In this document: positions 26,167-35,265 of the stretch, piece after piece | Layout: each line of letters begins with the position of its first letter | Numbering within the stretch: position 1 is the first letter of the stretch | Source: Simplicispira hankyongi | Lineage (GTDB): Bacteria > Pseudomonadota > Gammaproteobacteria > Burkholderiales > Burkholderiaceae_C | NCBI RefSeq assembly: GCF_003570885.1 | Contig: NZ_QXJC01000005.1 | Span: 207,395-271,394, forward strand | Reading direction: 5' to 3' | DNA length: 64,000 nt | Program-made: the position numbers and the translations under genes | Notes under the pieces: generated by a model | Databases searched by the model: none | The model's input: only the letters and a program-made list of their open reading frames with translations | Told to the model about the DNA's origin: nothing

Positions 26167-27231
26167 ATGCCTCTCGTCTCGATGCGACAGCTCCTGGACC
26201 ACGCCGCCGAATGTGGCTACGGCATTCCCGCTTTCAACGTCAACAATCTTGAACAGGTGCAGGCTGTCATGGCAGCCGCTGATGAAACGGGTGCGCCGGT
26301 GATTCTTCAGGCCAGTGCCGGTGCGCGCAAATATGCCGGGGAAGCCTTTGTCAAGCACCTGATCCAGGCTGCGTGCGAAGCCTACCCCCACATTCCGCTG
26401 GTCATGCACCAAGACCATGGCACATCGCCCGCCATTTGCCAGGGTGCGCTCACTCTGGGATTTGGCTCGGTGATGATGGACGGCTCGCTGATGGAGGATG
26501 GCAAGACGCCGTCGTCCTTCGACTACAACGTGGACGTGACACGCAAGGTCGTCGCCATGGCCCATAAGGTAGGTGCCACGGTTGAAGGAGAGCTGGGTTG
26601 TCTGGGTTCGCTGGAAACTGGAGAGGCGGGTGAGGAAGACGGCGTGGGAGCGGTAGGCAAACTCGACCACAGCCAGATGCTCACCGACCCTGAGGAAGCG
26701 GCCCAATTTGTCAAAGCGACCCAGCTCGACGCGCTGGCCATTGCCATTGGCACCAGCCACGGCGCCTACAAGTTCACGCGCAAGCCCACGGGCGACATTC
26801 TGGCCATCAGCCGTGTCCAGGCGATCAATGCCCGCATTCCCAACACCCACTTGGTGATGCACGGGAGTTCCAGCGTCCCGCAAGACTTGCTTGCCATCAT
26901 CAACCAGTACGGTGGCAAGATGAAGGAGACCTATGGCGTGCCGGTTGAGGAGATCCAGAAGGCCATCCAGTTCGGGGTGCGCAAGATCAACATCGACACA
27001 GACATTCGCCTGGCCATGACGGGCGCGGTACGCAAGTTTCTGGCAGAGAACCCGGAAAAATTCGACGCCCGTGAATGGCTCAAGCCTGCGCGCGAGGCGG
27101 CCAAGGCCATCTGCAAACAGCGCTATATCGAGTTTGGTTGCGAAGGCCAGGGCGGCAAGATCAAGGGCGTGTCGCTGAGCGTGATGGCGCAGCGGTACGC
27201 CGCAGGCGACTTGGCCCAAGTCGTGAACTGA
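26167..27231 (+). CDS. fba: Fructose-bisphosphate aldolase, class II
   Basis: Zinc-dependent aldolase splitting fructose 1,6-bisphosphate into dihydroxyacetone phosphate and glyceraldehyde 3-phosphate. The 354 residues begin [19 protein letters not shown], as in the CbbA-type class II enzymes. Metal-binding His is in [10 protein letters not shown], and the catalytic region includes [26 protein letters not shown] and MHGSSSVPQ. The ATG at 26167 is chosen over a more distal one. A TAAAAT box overlaps the sensor-kinase stop upstream, and a terminator follows. Confidence 0.97.
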   Translation: MPLVSMRQLLDHAAECGYGIPAFNVNNLEQVQAVMAAADETGAPVILQASAGARKYAGEAFVKHLIQAACEAYPHIPLVMHQDHGTSPAICQGALTLGFGSVMMDGSLMEDGKTPSSFDYNVDVTRKVVAMAHKVGATVEGELGCLGSLETGEAGEEDGVGAVGKLDHSQMLTDPEEAAQFVKATQLDALAIAIGTSHGAYKFTRKPTGDILAISRVQAINARIPNTHLVMHGSSSVPQDLLAIINQYGGKMKETYGVPVEEIQKAIQFGVRKINIDTDIRLAMTGAVRKFLAENPEKFDAREWLKPAREAAKAICKQRYIEFGCEGQGGKIKGVSLSVMAQRYAAGDLAQVVN

Positions 27232-27255
27232 AAGTCCAGCATCCCATCCCGTGCA

Positions 27256-27284
27256 AACCGGCAGCCTCGTGCTGCCAGTTTTGT
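27256..27284 (+). terminator. Terminator after fba
   Basis: AACCGGCAGC-CTCGT-GCTGCCAGTT, a 10-bp stem with one mismatch, is followed by TTG. It lies 25 bases after the fba stop. The rest of the gap to pntA (27285-27471) holds a GC-rich leader with no further gene that I can see. Confidence 0.75.
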
Positions 27285-27471
27285 ATTGAGGCACTTCTCG
27301 ACAGAAACGTATCCGATGGGCGATAGAAGCCGAATATTCTTAATGTAAGCTCGCGGTCAGTTAACCCGTGCGGGCTGGGGTACTGAGCGGAGCCTCCTGG
27401 CTAGGCGCTATCGCGCATGCAAGCCTCCGGGGTGCCGGTGCAACGATTTTGAAACTCGGAGGAGGCGATTC

Positions 27472-29073
27472 ATGCAAACAAGCCCAACACCAGCGGTGCA
27501 GTGCATCGGCGTGCCCAGGGAAACCTTCCACGGCGAAAAGCGTGTGGCCACCGTGCCGGACGCGGTGGAAAAACTCGTCAAACTCGGTTTCAAGGTCGCT
27601 GTTGAGTCTGGCGCTGGCGATGCAGCCCATTGCAGCGATGACACTTACCGCGCCGCAGGCGCAGAGGTGTTGCCAAGTGCCGCCGCGCTGTGGGCTGCTT
27701 CGGATATTGTGCTCAAGGTCCGTCCGCCAAGCAGTGACGAAGTCGCGCTGATGCGCGAAGGCGGCACGCTCATCGGGTTTATCTGGCCTGCGCAGAACCC
27801 GGAATTGGTGCAGCAGCTCACGGCCAGGAAAGCCACGGTACTGGCCATTGACTGCCTGCCGCGGACCTTGAGCCGCGCACAGAAGATGGACGCGCTGACC
27901 TCTACCGCCGGTGTGAGCGGTTACCGCGCCGTCATTGAAGCGGCCAACGCCTTCGGCCGCTATTTCAACGGCCAGATCACGGCAGCGGGCAAGGTGCCTC
28001 CGGCCAAAGTGTTCATTGCCGGTGCGGGCGTCGCGGGCCTGGCAGCCATTGGCACGGCAGCCAGCCTGGGCGCCATCGTGCGCGCCAACGATACACGCGC
28101 CGAGGTGGCCGACCAGGTCAAGTCGCTGGGTGGCGAGTTCATCAAAGTCGACTATGAGGAAGATGGTGCCGGCGGGGGTGGTTACGCCAAGGTGATGAGC
28201 GAGGGTTTTCAGGCCGCGCAGCGCCAGATGTATGCCACACAGGCGAAGGACGCTGACATCATCATCACCACGGCGCTGATCCCCGGCAAGCCGGCGCCCA
28301 AGCTCATCACCGCCGAGATGGTGCAGTCAATGAAGCCCGGCAGCGTGATCGTGGACATGGCTGCCGAGCAGGGCGGCAACTGCGAGCTGACCGTCCCGGG
28401 TGAAGCCGTGGAGCGCCACGGCGTGACCATCATTGGCTACACCGACCTGCCCTCGCGCCTGGCCAAGCAATCGTCCACGCTGTATGCCAACAACCTGTTG
28501 CGCCTGGTCGAAGAATTGTGCAAGGCCAAGGATGGCGTGGCCGTGGTCAACATGGAAGACGATGCGATCCGTGGCCTTACCGTCACCAAGGACGGCGCCA
28601 TCACCTGGCCGGCACCGCCACTCAAGGCGGCGCCGGCTCCCGCGCCCAAGCCAGCGGCTGTGCCCGTGGCCGAGAAGAAGGGCGGCCACGGTCATGGCGG
28701 CCCCGTGCCTGCCAAGAATCTGGCCATCATCTTTGCCGTGGCCGCGCTGGCGTTCTGGTTCATCGGAGCCTATGCGCCTGCCGCTTTCCTGGGGCACCTG
28801 ACGGTGTTCGTGCTCGCCTGCTTTATTGGCTACATGGTGGTGTGGAACGTGACGCCTGCGCTGCATACGCCGCTGATGAGCGTGACCAACGCCATTTCCA
28901 GCATCATCGCCATCGGTGCGCTGGTGCAGATCGCACCGCCGGAAGCGGCCGTCAATGGGCGCCCGGGTGGGTTGATCCTCTGGCTGGCTTTTGCCGCCCT
29001 CGTGCTCACGTCCGTCAATATGTTCGGCGGCTTTGCCGTGACGCGCCGCATGCTTGCCATGTTCCGCAAATAA
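27472..29073 (+). CDS. pntA: NAD(P) transhydrogenase subunit alpha, single-chain form
   Basis: With PntB, couples proton flow to hydride transfer from NADH to NADP. The 533 residues contain the NAD-binding domain I ([66 protein letters not shown]). A proline/alanine and Gly-His linker follows (about 385-412), then three to four membrane helices of domain II ([46 protein letters not shown]). Some bacteria split this chain in two; here it is fused. A GGAGGAG ribosome site precedes the ATG. Confidence 0.96.
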   Translation: MQTSPTPAVQCIGVPRETFHGEKRVATVPDAVEKLVKLGFKVAVESGAGDAAHCSDDTYRAAGAEVLPSAAALWAASDIVLKVRPPSSDEVALMREGGTLIGFIWPAQNPELVQQLTARKATVLAIDCLPRTLSRAQKMDALTSTAGVSGYRAVIEAANAFGRYFNGQITAAGKVPPAKVFIAGAGVAGLAAIGTAASLGAIVRANDTRAEVADQVKSLGGEFIKVDYEEDGAGGGGYAKVMSEGFQAAQRQMYATQAKDADIIITTALIPGKPAPKLITAEMVQSMKPGSVIVDMAAEQGGNCELTVPGEAVERHGVTIIGYTDLPSRLAKQSSTLYANNLLRLVEELCKAKDGVAVVNMEDDAIRGLTVTKDGAITWPAPPLKAAPAPAPKPAAVPVAEKKGGHGHGGPVPAKNLAIIFAVAALAFWFIGAYAPAAFLGHLTVFVLACFIGYMVVWNVTPALHTPLMSVTNAISSIIAIGALVQIAPPEAAVNGRPGGLILWLAFAALVLTSVNMFGGFAVTRRMLAMFRK

Positions 29074-29111
29074 GAACACGACACCACTAGAACAAGCTAG
29101 GAAAGACGCAC

Positions 29112-30524
29112 ATGTCCCAAAGTCTCGTCACGGTGGCGTATATCGGCGCCGCCATTCTCTTCATCCTGAGCCTGGGGGGGTTATCCCATCCGGAAAGCTC
29201 GCGGCGCGGGAATCTGTTAGGCATGGTCGGCATGGCATTGGCCGTGTTGGCCACGGTGTTCGGCCCGCGCGTGGGTAGCGCGGGCATCGCCTGGATCGTC
29301 GGGGCGCTGGTCGTCGGCGGCAGCATTGGCCTGTATGCGGCCAAGGTTGTGAAGATGACGCAAATGCCCGAGCTGATCGCACTCATGCACAGCCTGGTGG
29401 GTCTGGCGGCCTGCATTGTGGGCTTTGCCAGCTACGTGGATACCTCGCTTCAGTTGCAAGGTACGGAAAAAACCATCCACGAGGTGGAGATCTACATCGG
29501 CATCCTGATTGGCGCGATCACCTTCTCGGGTTCGCTGATTGCCTTCGGCAAGCTCAACGGCAAGATCGGTGGCAAGCCACTTCTATTGCCCGCGCGCCAT
29601 TGGCTCAACCTGGTTGCGCTGCTGTTGGTGATCTGGTTTGGCAAGCAATTCTTGGTTGCGCACGACGTGCAGGCCGGCATGCTGCCGCTGATCGTGATGG
29701 CCGCCATTGCCTTGCTGCTTGGCGTCCACATGGTCATGGCCATTGGCGGTGCCGATATGCCGGTGGTGGTGTCCATGCTCAACAGCTACTCGGGCTGGGC
29801 CGCTGCGGCCACGGGCTTCATGCTGGGCAATGACCTGCTGATCGTGACCGGTGCGCTGGTGGGGTCCTCGGGCGCCATCCTGTCCTACATCATGTGCAAT
29901 GCGATGAACCGCAACTTCATCAGCGTGATCGCGGGCGGCTTCGGCTCAGGCGGCGGCAAGCCTGCCAAGAAGGGCGAGGTTGCCGAGCCCCAGGGTGAAG
30001 TGGTGCCCGTCAGTTCCGCCGAGACCGCCGAGCTGTTGCGCGATGCCAAGAGCGTCATCATCGTGCCCGGCTATGGCATGGCGGTGGCCCAAGCGCAGCA
30101 CACGGTGTACGAAATTACGCAAACCCTGCGCGAGCGAGGTGTCAATGTGCGCTTCGGCATCCACCCGGTCGCCGGTCGCATGCCCGGCCACATGAACGTG
30201 CTGCTGGCCGAGGCGAAGGTGCCCTACGACATCGTGATGGAAATGGATGAGATCAACGAGGACTTCCCCGACACCGATGTGGCCATGGTGATCGGTGCCA
30301 ACGACATCGTGAACCCGAGCGCGCTGGATGACCCGTCCAGCCCGATTGCCGGAATGCCAGTGCTTCAAGTATGGAAGGCCAAGACCTCGATCGTGATGAA
30401 GCGCTCCATGGCCTCGGGCTATGCGGGAGTGGACAACCCACTCTTCTACAAGGACAACAACCGCATGCTGTTTGGTGACGCCAAGAAGATGCTCGACGAG
30501 GTGCTGGTGGCGCTCAAGAGCTGA
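29112..30524 (+). CDS. pntB: NAD(P) transhydrogenase subunit beta
   Basis: The membrane and NADP-binding half of the proton-translocating transhydrogenase. The 470 residues have about eight N-terminal membrane helices and the C-terminal domain III with [62 protein letters not shown] and [15 protein letters not shown]. It starts 38 bases after pntA, so the two form an operon. It probably supplies NADPH. Confidence 0.97.
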   Translation: MSQSLVTVAYIGAAILFILSLGGLSHPESSRRGNLLGMVGMALAVLATVFGPRVGSAGIAWIVGALVVGGSIGLYAAKVVKMTQMPELIALMHSLVGLAACIVGFASYVDTSLQLQGTEKTIHEVEIYIGILIGAITFSGSLIAFGKLNGKIGGKPLLLPARHWLNLVALLLVIWFGKQFLVAHDVQAGMLPLIVMAAIALLLGVHMVMAIGGADMPVVVSMLNSYSGWAAAATGFMLGNDLLIVTGALVGSSGAILSYIMCNAMNRNFISVIAGGFGSGGGKPAKKGEVAEPQGEVVPVSSAETAELLRDAKSVIIVPGYGMAVAQAQHTVYEITQTLRERGVNVRFGIHPVAGRMPGHMNVLLAEAKVPYDIVMEMDEINEDFPDTDVAMVIGANDIVNPSALDDPSSPIAGMPVLQVWKAKTSIVMKRSMASGYAGVDNPLFYKDNNRMLFGDAKKMLDEVLVALKS

Positions 30525-30542
30525 CGAGGCAGAAAAAAGTAT

Positions 30543-30570
30543 GACCGTGCCAAATAATTTTGGCACGGTC
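30543..30570. terminator. Perfect hairpin between pntB and the acyl-CoA ligase gene
   Basis: GACCGTGCCAAA-TAAT-TTTGGCACGGTC is a perfect 12-bp stem with a 4-base loop, 19 bases after the pntB stop. On the plus strand it is followed by AAAAC, not T; a T-run (revcomp of GAAAAAAG) follows it only on the minus strand. It may process or protect the pntAB transcript rather than end it. Confidence 0.6.
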
Positions 30571-30605
30571 AAAACTACGCGAAAGTAGACCAGGAGATTT
30601 TGGAG

Positions 30606-32285
30606 ATGACCGAGCGCATTTGGCTGAAAAGTTACCCGACGGGCGTGCCCGCCGACATCGATCCCGGGCAGTATCCGTCCCTTGTTGCGCTGATGGAAGA
30701 GGCCTTCCGCACGCATGCGCTCAAGACCGCGTACAGCTTCATGGGCAAGGACATCACCTATGCCCAGGCCGATTCGCTGAGCAGCGCCTTTGCCGCTTAT
30801 CTGCAGAGTCTTGGCTTGGTCAAGGGCGACCGGGTCGCCTTGATGATGCCCAATGTGCCGCAGTACCCGGTGGCGGTGGCAGCGGTGCTGCGCGCTGGCT
30901 ACGTGGTGGTGAACGTGAACCCCATGTACACGCCGCGCGAGCTTGAGCACCAGTTGCGCGACTCGGGTGCCAAGGCGATGGTGATTCTGGAAAATTTCGC
31001 CACCACCTTGCAGGCTTGCCTGGCCGATACACCGATCAAGCACATCGTTGTTTGCAGCATGGGCGATCAACTTGGGCTGCTCAAGGGGGCGTTGGTCAAC
31101 TACGTGGTGCGCAACGTCAAGAAGATGGTGCCTCCCTGGAACCTGCCGGGCGCGGTGCGGTTCAACGAGGCCGTGGCGCGCGGCACGCGTGGCGTACTCA
31201 AGCAGCCTGAGATCAGGCCAGACGACATTGCACTGCTGCAGTACACCGGCGGAACCACGGGTGTGAGCAAGGGCGCCGTGCTGCTGCACCGCAACGTGAT
31301 TGCCAACGTGTTGCAGTCCGAAGCCTGGAACTCCCCGGTCATGAAACTGGTGCCTGAGGGCGAGCAGCCCACCAGCATTTGCGCGCTGCCGCTGTACCAC
31401 ATCTTCGCCTTCACGGTGAACATGATGCTCAGCATGCGCACCGGTGGGAAAACCATTCTGATTCCCAATCCGCGCGATTTGTCGGCGGTGCTCAAGGAAC
31501 TGTCCAAGCAGCGTTTTCACAGCTTTCCTGCGGTCAACACGCTGTTCAACGGCCTGGCGAACCACCCGGATTTCAGTACTGTCGACTGGAGTCACCTCAA
31601 GGTGTCCGTGGGTGGCGGCATGGCCGTGCAGGGCGCGGTGGCCAAGCTCTGGCTTGATAAAACGGGCTGTCCGATTTGCGAAGGCTACGGTCTCTCTGAA
31701 ACCAGCCCCTCTGTCAGCTGCAATCCGGTCACGAACAAGGAATTCACGGGCACGATCGGCGTGCCGCTGCCGAGCACCTACATGAAGCTGCTGGACGACG
31801 AAGGGCAAGCTGTCAGCGCTCTGGGGCAGTCGGGCGAGATTGCCATCAAGGGGCCGCAGGTGATGGCGGGCTACTGGCAACGCCCGGACGAGACGGCCAA
31901 GGTCATGACCGACGACGGTTACTTCAAGTCTGGCGACATCGGCATCATGGACGAGCGCGGCTACTTCAAAATTGTGGACCGCAAGAAAGATATGGTGTTG
32001 GTGAGCGGCTTCAACGTCTACCCCAATGAGGTGGAAGAGGTGGTGGCCGAGTGCCCAGGCGTGCTGGAGTGCGCGGTCGTCGGGGTACCCGATGAAAAAA
32101 CCGGGGAAGCCGTCAAGCTCGTGATCGTCAGGAAGTCTCCAGAACTGACGGAGGCACAGGTGCGCGCGTTCTGCCGCACCAATCTCACGGGCTACAAGCA
32201 GCCGCGCGTGATCGAGTTTCGTGAGGAATTGCCCAAAACACCGGTAGGCAAGATTTTGCGGCGCGAACTGCGCGACAAGAAGTAA
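30606..32285 (+). CDS. fadD: Long-chain fatty acid--CoA ligase (FadD-like)
   Basis: Activates fatty acids to acyl-CoA with ATP, at the inner face of the cytoplasmic membrane. The 559 residues show the AMP-binding P-loop YTGGTTGVSKGAVLLHRN (about 210-227), GYGLSETSPSVS, the hinge region SGDIGIMDERGYFKIVDRKKD, SGFNVYPNEVEE and the C-terminal lysine segment KTPVGKILRRELR. Residue pattern and length fit FadD rather than short-chain ligases. An in-frame TTG six bases earlier also has AGGAG close by; I prefer the ATG. Confidence 0.93.
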   Translation: MTERIWLKSYPTGVPADIDPGQYPSLVALMEEAFRTHALKTAYSFMGKDITYAQADSLSSAFAAYLQSLGLVKGDRVALMMPNVPQYPVAVAAVLRAGYVVVNVNPMYTPRELEHQLRDSGAKAMVILENFATTLQACLADTPIKHIVVCSMGDQLGLLKGALVNYVVRNVKKMVPPWNLPGAVRFNEAVARGTRGVLKQPEIRPDDIALLQYTGGTTGVSKGAVLLHRNVIANVLQSEAWNSPVMKLVPEGEQPTSICALPLYHIFAFTVNMMLSMRTGGKTILIPNPRDLSAVLKELSKQRFHSFPAVNTLFNGLANHPDFSTVDWSHLKVSVGGGMAVQGAVAKLWLDKTGCPICEGYGLSETSPSVSCNPVTNKEFTGTIGVPLPSTYMKLLDDEGQAVSALGQSGEIAIKGPQVMAGYWQRPDETAKVMTDDGYFKSGDIGIMDERGYFKIVDRKKDMVLVSGFNVYPNEVEEVVAECPGVLECAVVGVPDEKTGEAVKLVIVRKSPELTEAQVRAFCRTNLTGYKQPRVIEFREELPKTPVGKILRRELRDKK

Positions 32286-32431
32286 TCCGCGCCCCGAGCC
32301 ATTCCGGCCCCTGCTGCCCTGGGGCGGGACCCCATGATGCCGCGCTGGCGCACGGCAGCCTGCACCTTCCGAAGGTTCTATGGCGCCGATCTGAGGTAAA
32401 CAGACGCGTGCGCAAAGCGCGTAGGCTCTGC

Positions 32432-32468
32432 ACCCTGGCGCTTCGCAAGAGCCCCAGGGTTTTCTTTT
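32432..32468 (+). terminator. Terminator-like structure directly before mtn
   Basis: ACCCTGG (32432-32438) pairs with CCAGGGT (32454-32460), extended inward by four more pairs, and TTTTCTTTTG follows. A competing helix GGCTCTGC (32424-32431) with GC-A-AGAGCC (32445-32453) would use part of the same bases. It ends 18 bases before the mtn ATG, so it either ends the upstream transcript or attenuates mtn. The rest of 32286-32431 shows no gene. Confidence 0.7.
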
Positions 32469-32486
32469 GTCCGATTCTTTCCCAGC

Positions 32487-33245
32487 ATGACCACCGCCAT
32501 CCTCAGCGCATTACCCGAAGAACAATCCGGCCTGCTGGCGCGACTGGAGCAGGGCCAGCGCCTGGTGCACGCCGGGCGCGTGTTCTGGCGCGGCAGCCTG
32601 CATGGGCACAGCGTCGTGCTGGCGCTTTCGGGGATTGGCAAGGTGGCGGCGGCGACGACCGCCACCGTGCTGATCGAGCGCTTTCGCGTGGCGCGCATTG
32701 TGTTCACCGGGGTGGCGGGTGGGGTGGGTGAGGGCGTCGCCGTCGGGGACATTGTGGTGGCGCAGGACTACGTGCAGCACGACATGGACGTCTCGCCTCT
32801 GTTCGAGCGCTGGCGCGTGCCGGGGTACGAGGGGGTTTGCCTTCCGTGTGACCCCACGCTGACCGCTATTCTTTCCGAAGCTGTCAACGTATGCCTGGTA
32901 AGCGCTGGCAGCTATTTCGACCATGAATTCATGGACACGGCCCCACGCCTGCACCTGGGGCTGGTGGCCAGTGGCGACCGCTTCGTCACCTGCTCCGAGG
33001 TGGCGCGCGCACTGCGCGATCCGCTGGTGGCGGCCGGCCACGACGTGTTGGCTGTGGAAATGGAAGGCGCTGCCGTCGCCCAGGTGTGCCTGGACTACCA
33101 ACTGCCGTTCGCAGCGGTGCGCACGGTATCGGACCGCGCCGACGCCAGCGCGCATGTCGATTTTCCGGCGTTCATGGAAAAAGTGGCCAGCCGCTACGCC
33201 GAGCGCATCGTGCAGCAGTTTTTAGAAGAGCTTCAAAAACAATAG
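32487..33245 (+). CDS. mtn: 5'-methylthioadenosine/S-adenosylhomocysteine nucleosidase
   Basis: Cleaves adenine from methylthioadenosine and S-adenosylhomocysteine in the methionine salvage and methyl cycle. The 252 residues have SALPEEQ (Glu11/12), GVAGGVGEGVAVGDIVVAQDYVQHDMD, the catalytic AVEMEGAAVAQV (Glu193 region) and VRTVSDRADASAHVDF (Asp216). A variable segment at 130-150 carries a half-copy of repeat A (residues 138-144). The last codons (LQKQ) and the stop lie in another repeat A copy. No ribosome site is obvious at the ATG. Confidence 0.93.
   Translation: MTTAILSALPEEQSGLLARLEQGQRLVHAGRVFWRGSLHGHSVVLALSGIGKVAAATTATVLIERFRVARIVFTGVAGGVGEGVAVGDIVVAQDYVQHDMDVSPLFERWRVPGYEGVCLPCDPTLTAILSEAVNVCLVSAGSYFDHEFMDTAPRLHLGLVASGDRFVTCSEVARALRDPLVAAGHDVLAVEMEGAAVAQVCLDYQLPFAAVRTVSDRADASAHVDFPAFMEKVASRYAERIVQQFLEELQKQ
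32882..32918. repeat. Half-copy of repeat A inside mtn
   Basis: GTAAGCGCTGGCAGCTAT (32898-32915) matches the right half of the copy after mltA (ATAAGCGCTGGCAGCTAT) at 17 of 18 positions. The left half is largely lost. It is in frame and encodes VSAGSY in a family-variable region of the protein. Confidence 0.6.
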
Positions 33246-33286
33246 CTGAACGCGCTTGCCCCATAAGCGCCAAAGCCTGTTTTAAC
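33231..33286. repeat. Repeat A copy containing the mtn stop codon
   Basis: TTCAAAAACAATAGCTGAA, CGCGCTTGCCCCATAAGCGC and CAAAGCCTGTTTT follow one another. The TAG inside AATAGCTG is the stop codon of mtn (33243-33245), so the last few residues of that protein come from the element. Confidence 0.75.
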
Positions 33287-33298
33287 CAGATTTTCCAA

Positions 33299-33397
33299 AT
33301 GGGCGTAGCCCCTTCAGCGCCACCGGGGAACCGGCTTTGCCGGGCCACCGGTGGCGGCCCCCTCAGGGGAAGGCGCGCAGCGCCGCAGGGGGAGCCT
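33299..33397. repeat. Repeat B, between mtn and corA
   Basis: A GC-rich, hairpin-rich unit containing GGGCCACCGGTGGCGGCCC, CCCTCAGGGG, GGCGCGCAGCGCC and GCAGGGGGAGCC. It follows a repeat A copy at once, and its right edge reaches the corA stop codon (33396-33398). A partly similar sequence occurs inside leuS. Confidence 0.65.
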
Positions 33398-34382
33398 ATT
33401 TCAGCCAGCCGCGCCTTCTGAAGTACCACATGGGCACCAGGGCGCTGGCCAGCATCAGCACCAGCACATAGGGGTAGCCCAGTGTCCAGTCCAGCTCCGG
33501 CATGAACTTGAAGTTCATGCCGTAGATACTGGCGATCAAGGTGGGTGGCAGCAGCGCCACGCTGGCCACCGAGAAGATCTTGATGATCTTGTTCTGGTTG
33601 ATGTTGATGAAACCGACGGTGGCGTCCATCAAGAAGTTGATTTTGTCGAACAGAAAGGCGGTGTGGCTGTCGAGCGATTCGATGTCACGCAAAATTTGCC
33701 GCGCTTCCTCGAACTGCTCGGCGTTGAGCATCTTGCTGCGCATCATGAAGCTGACCGCGCGGCGCGTATCCATCACGTTGCGGCGGATGCGGCCGTTCAG
33801 GTCTTCCTGGCGGGCGATGGCGCCCAGCACTTCGCCAGCGCGCTCGTCGGTCACGTCGCCGGACAGCACCTGGGTGCTGACCTCCTTCAAGTCGTCGTAA
33901 ATGCCTTCGAGCGTGTCGGCCGAGTATTCGGCGTCGGCGTCAAAGAGCTTGAGCAGCACGTCGCGTGCGTCTTCGATGAGCCCCGGCGCGCGCCGGGCAC
34001 GCAGGCGCAGCAGGCGAAACACGGGGATGTCTTCGTCGTGAATCGAGAACAGCACGCCCTTGCTGCGCAGGTCAGGGTTGGTGAGGTTGAGGATGAAGGC
34101 GACGCGCACCGAGCGCGAGTCTTCGTCGTCGTCAATGAGGAAGTCACTGCGGATGTGCAGTTCACCGTTGTCTTCTTCGTAAAAACGCGCCGACTCTTCG
34201 ATGTCGGTGTCCATCGCGTCGTGTGGAATCGACAGGCCGTAGTACTGCGTGACCCAGCGCTTTTCGTCTGGCGTGGGGGCGTCCAGGTCCACCCAGATGG
34301 GCTGGAACCTGGAGAGCTCTTCGAGCGACTCGATTTCTTCCTGAACGAGCCGCCCGTTGGCGAGCGTGAAGATGTTGAGCAT
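33396..34382 (-). CDS. corA: Magnesium/cobalt transport protein CorA
   Basis: CorA is the pentameric inner-membrane channel for magnesium uptake. The 328 residues have the long acidic and helical cytoplasmic domain (LEELSRFQPIWVDLDAPTPDE, RSVRVAFILNLTNPDLRS). Two C-terminal helices (FSVASVALLPPTLIASI, PYVLVLMLASALVPMWYF) flank the diagnostic YGMNF filter motif, and a basic tail RRRGWLK follows. Length is typical. The stop codon abuts repeat B. Confidence 0.96.
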   Translation of the reverse strand: MLNIFTLANGRLVQEEIESLEELSRFQPIWVDLDAPTPDEKRWVTQYYGLSIPHDAMDTDIEESARFYEEDNGELHIRSDFLIDDDEDSRSVRVAFILNLTNPDLRSKGVLFSIHDEDIPVFRLLRLRARRAPGLIEDARDVLLKLFDADAEYSADTLEGIYDDLKEVSTQVLSGDVTDERAGEVLGAIARQEDLNGRIRRNVMDTRRAVSFMMRSKMLNAEQFEEARQILRDIESLDSHTAFLFDKINFLMDATVGFININQNKIIKIFSVASVALLPPTLIASIYGMNFKFMPELDWTLGYPYVLVLMLASALVPMWYFRRRGWLK

Positions 34383-34515
34383 GGGCTCACTCCCTGGATA
34401 CGAGGCCGGTGGCTGGGGCGGATGGGGCGCTTTCAGCCCCGGTGCTGGCCTGGGAGCTGAAAGCTATCGACTGGGATAGGCTTCCATGGGTCTTGGTAAG
34501 AATTAAGACGCGCGA

Positions 34516-35265
34516 TTATGGCATTGGCGTGGCAACGCCAGGCCCCGCCAGAGCCCTGGCGCGGCACAAATCGGCCCAGGCGGCGCTTTTCGATTCGGGA
34601 CTGCGCAGCAGAAAATGGGGGCCAAAGGTGACCACAACGGGCACTCCCGCAATCGCCAGCGCTGCGCCGCGCAACTTGCCCAGAGGCTCGCTGCGCGCCA
34701 AGGCGGCACGCACCGCGCCGCGCCCCATTACCAGGACAACGGAAGGTGCAAAGGCCTCGACATGGTGCGCAATGACCGTGGCTGCGTCGCTCTCACTGCC
34801 GTTTGCGGCGCTGGGGTCCGCCTGGTGCACGCTGCACAGCGCCACACGGGGGTGGTGGTGCAACTGCAGGGCGTGCAGCATGTTGCCCAGCAAGCGCTCG
34901 GCGGCTTGCGCCGCGCCGTCGCCCGCCGCAAACGCTTCTGCGACGACCAACCAACCCGCGCCGAGCGCGGGTGGGGCGAGCGACGGGTCGGCCTCTGGGT
35001 AGAGCAGGCGCGGTGCCTGCACCTGCCAGTGGGTGGTGGCTGTGGCGCCGCGGTCCTGGCTGCGGAGCGGATGCGGCCCGGGCGCCGCGCGCAACGCCCG
35101 GGCCGGCGGCTCCTCGTGCGGTGCAGGTGTGGCCTCGACCGTCGGGTGGGTGGCCGCTGCCGGGTTCGGGCGTGCCATGGCACCTGCCTGCGCGTGGGGT
35201 GTGGGCCAGACGCGCACGCCCATGTCGAGCAGCATGGCGCGTTGGCGGGCGTCCAGTGTCTTCAC
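34516..35265 (-). CDS. Uracil-DNA glycosylase-like protein, motifs degenerate
   Basis: A 249-residue protein whose C-terminal 150 residues align by eye with family-4-type uracil-DNA glycosylases (GWLVVAEAFAAGDGAAQAAERLLGNML, VVLVMGRGAVRAALARSEPLG, LLRSPESKSAAWADL). The key motifs are altered: the VGEAPG loop reads VVAEAF, HPAYLL reads GPHFLL, and the iron-sulfur cysteines are not seen. The N-terminal 90 residues are low-complexity. It starts at GTG overlapping the rimI stop. The position after tsaB-rimI is one I associate with such glycosylases in Burkholderiales; activity is doubtful. Confidence 0.65.
   Translation of the reverse strand: MKTLDARQRAMLLDMGVRVWPTPHAQAGAMARPNPAAATHPTVEATPAPHEEPPARALRAAPGPHPLRSQDRGATATTHWQVQAPRLLYPEADPSLAPPALGAGWLVVAEAFAAGDGAAQAAERLLGNMLHALQLHHHPRVALCSVHQADPSAANGSESDAATVIAHHVEAFAPSVVLVMGRGAVRAALARSEPLGKLRGAALAIAGVPVVVTFGPHFLLRSPESKSAAWADLCRARALAGPGVATPMP

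Noticed and set aside
29946..31880. A 644-codon minus-strand frame spanning pntB and the acyl-CoA ligase gene
   Set aside because: It is antisense to two recognised genes and crosses the gap between them, with no recognisable protein feature.
34455..34500. GCTATCGACTGGGATAGGC upstream of corA as another repeat A copy
   Set aside because: Only a short GCTATC word matches and there is no stem, so similarity is not above chance.
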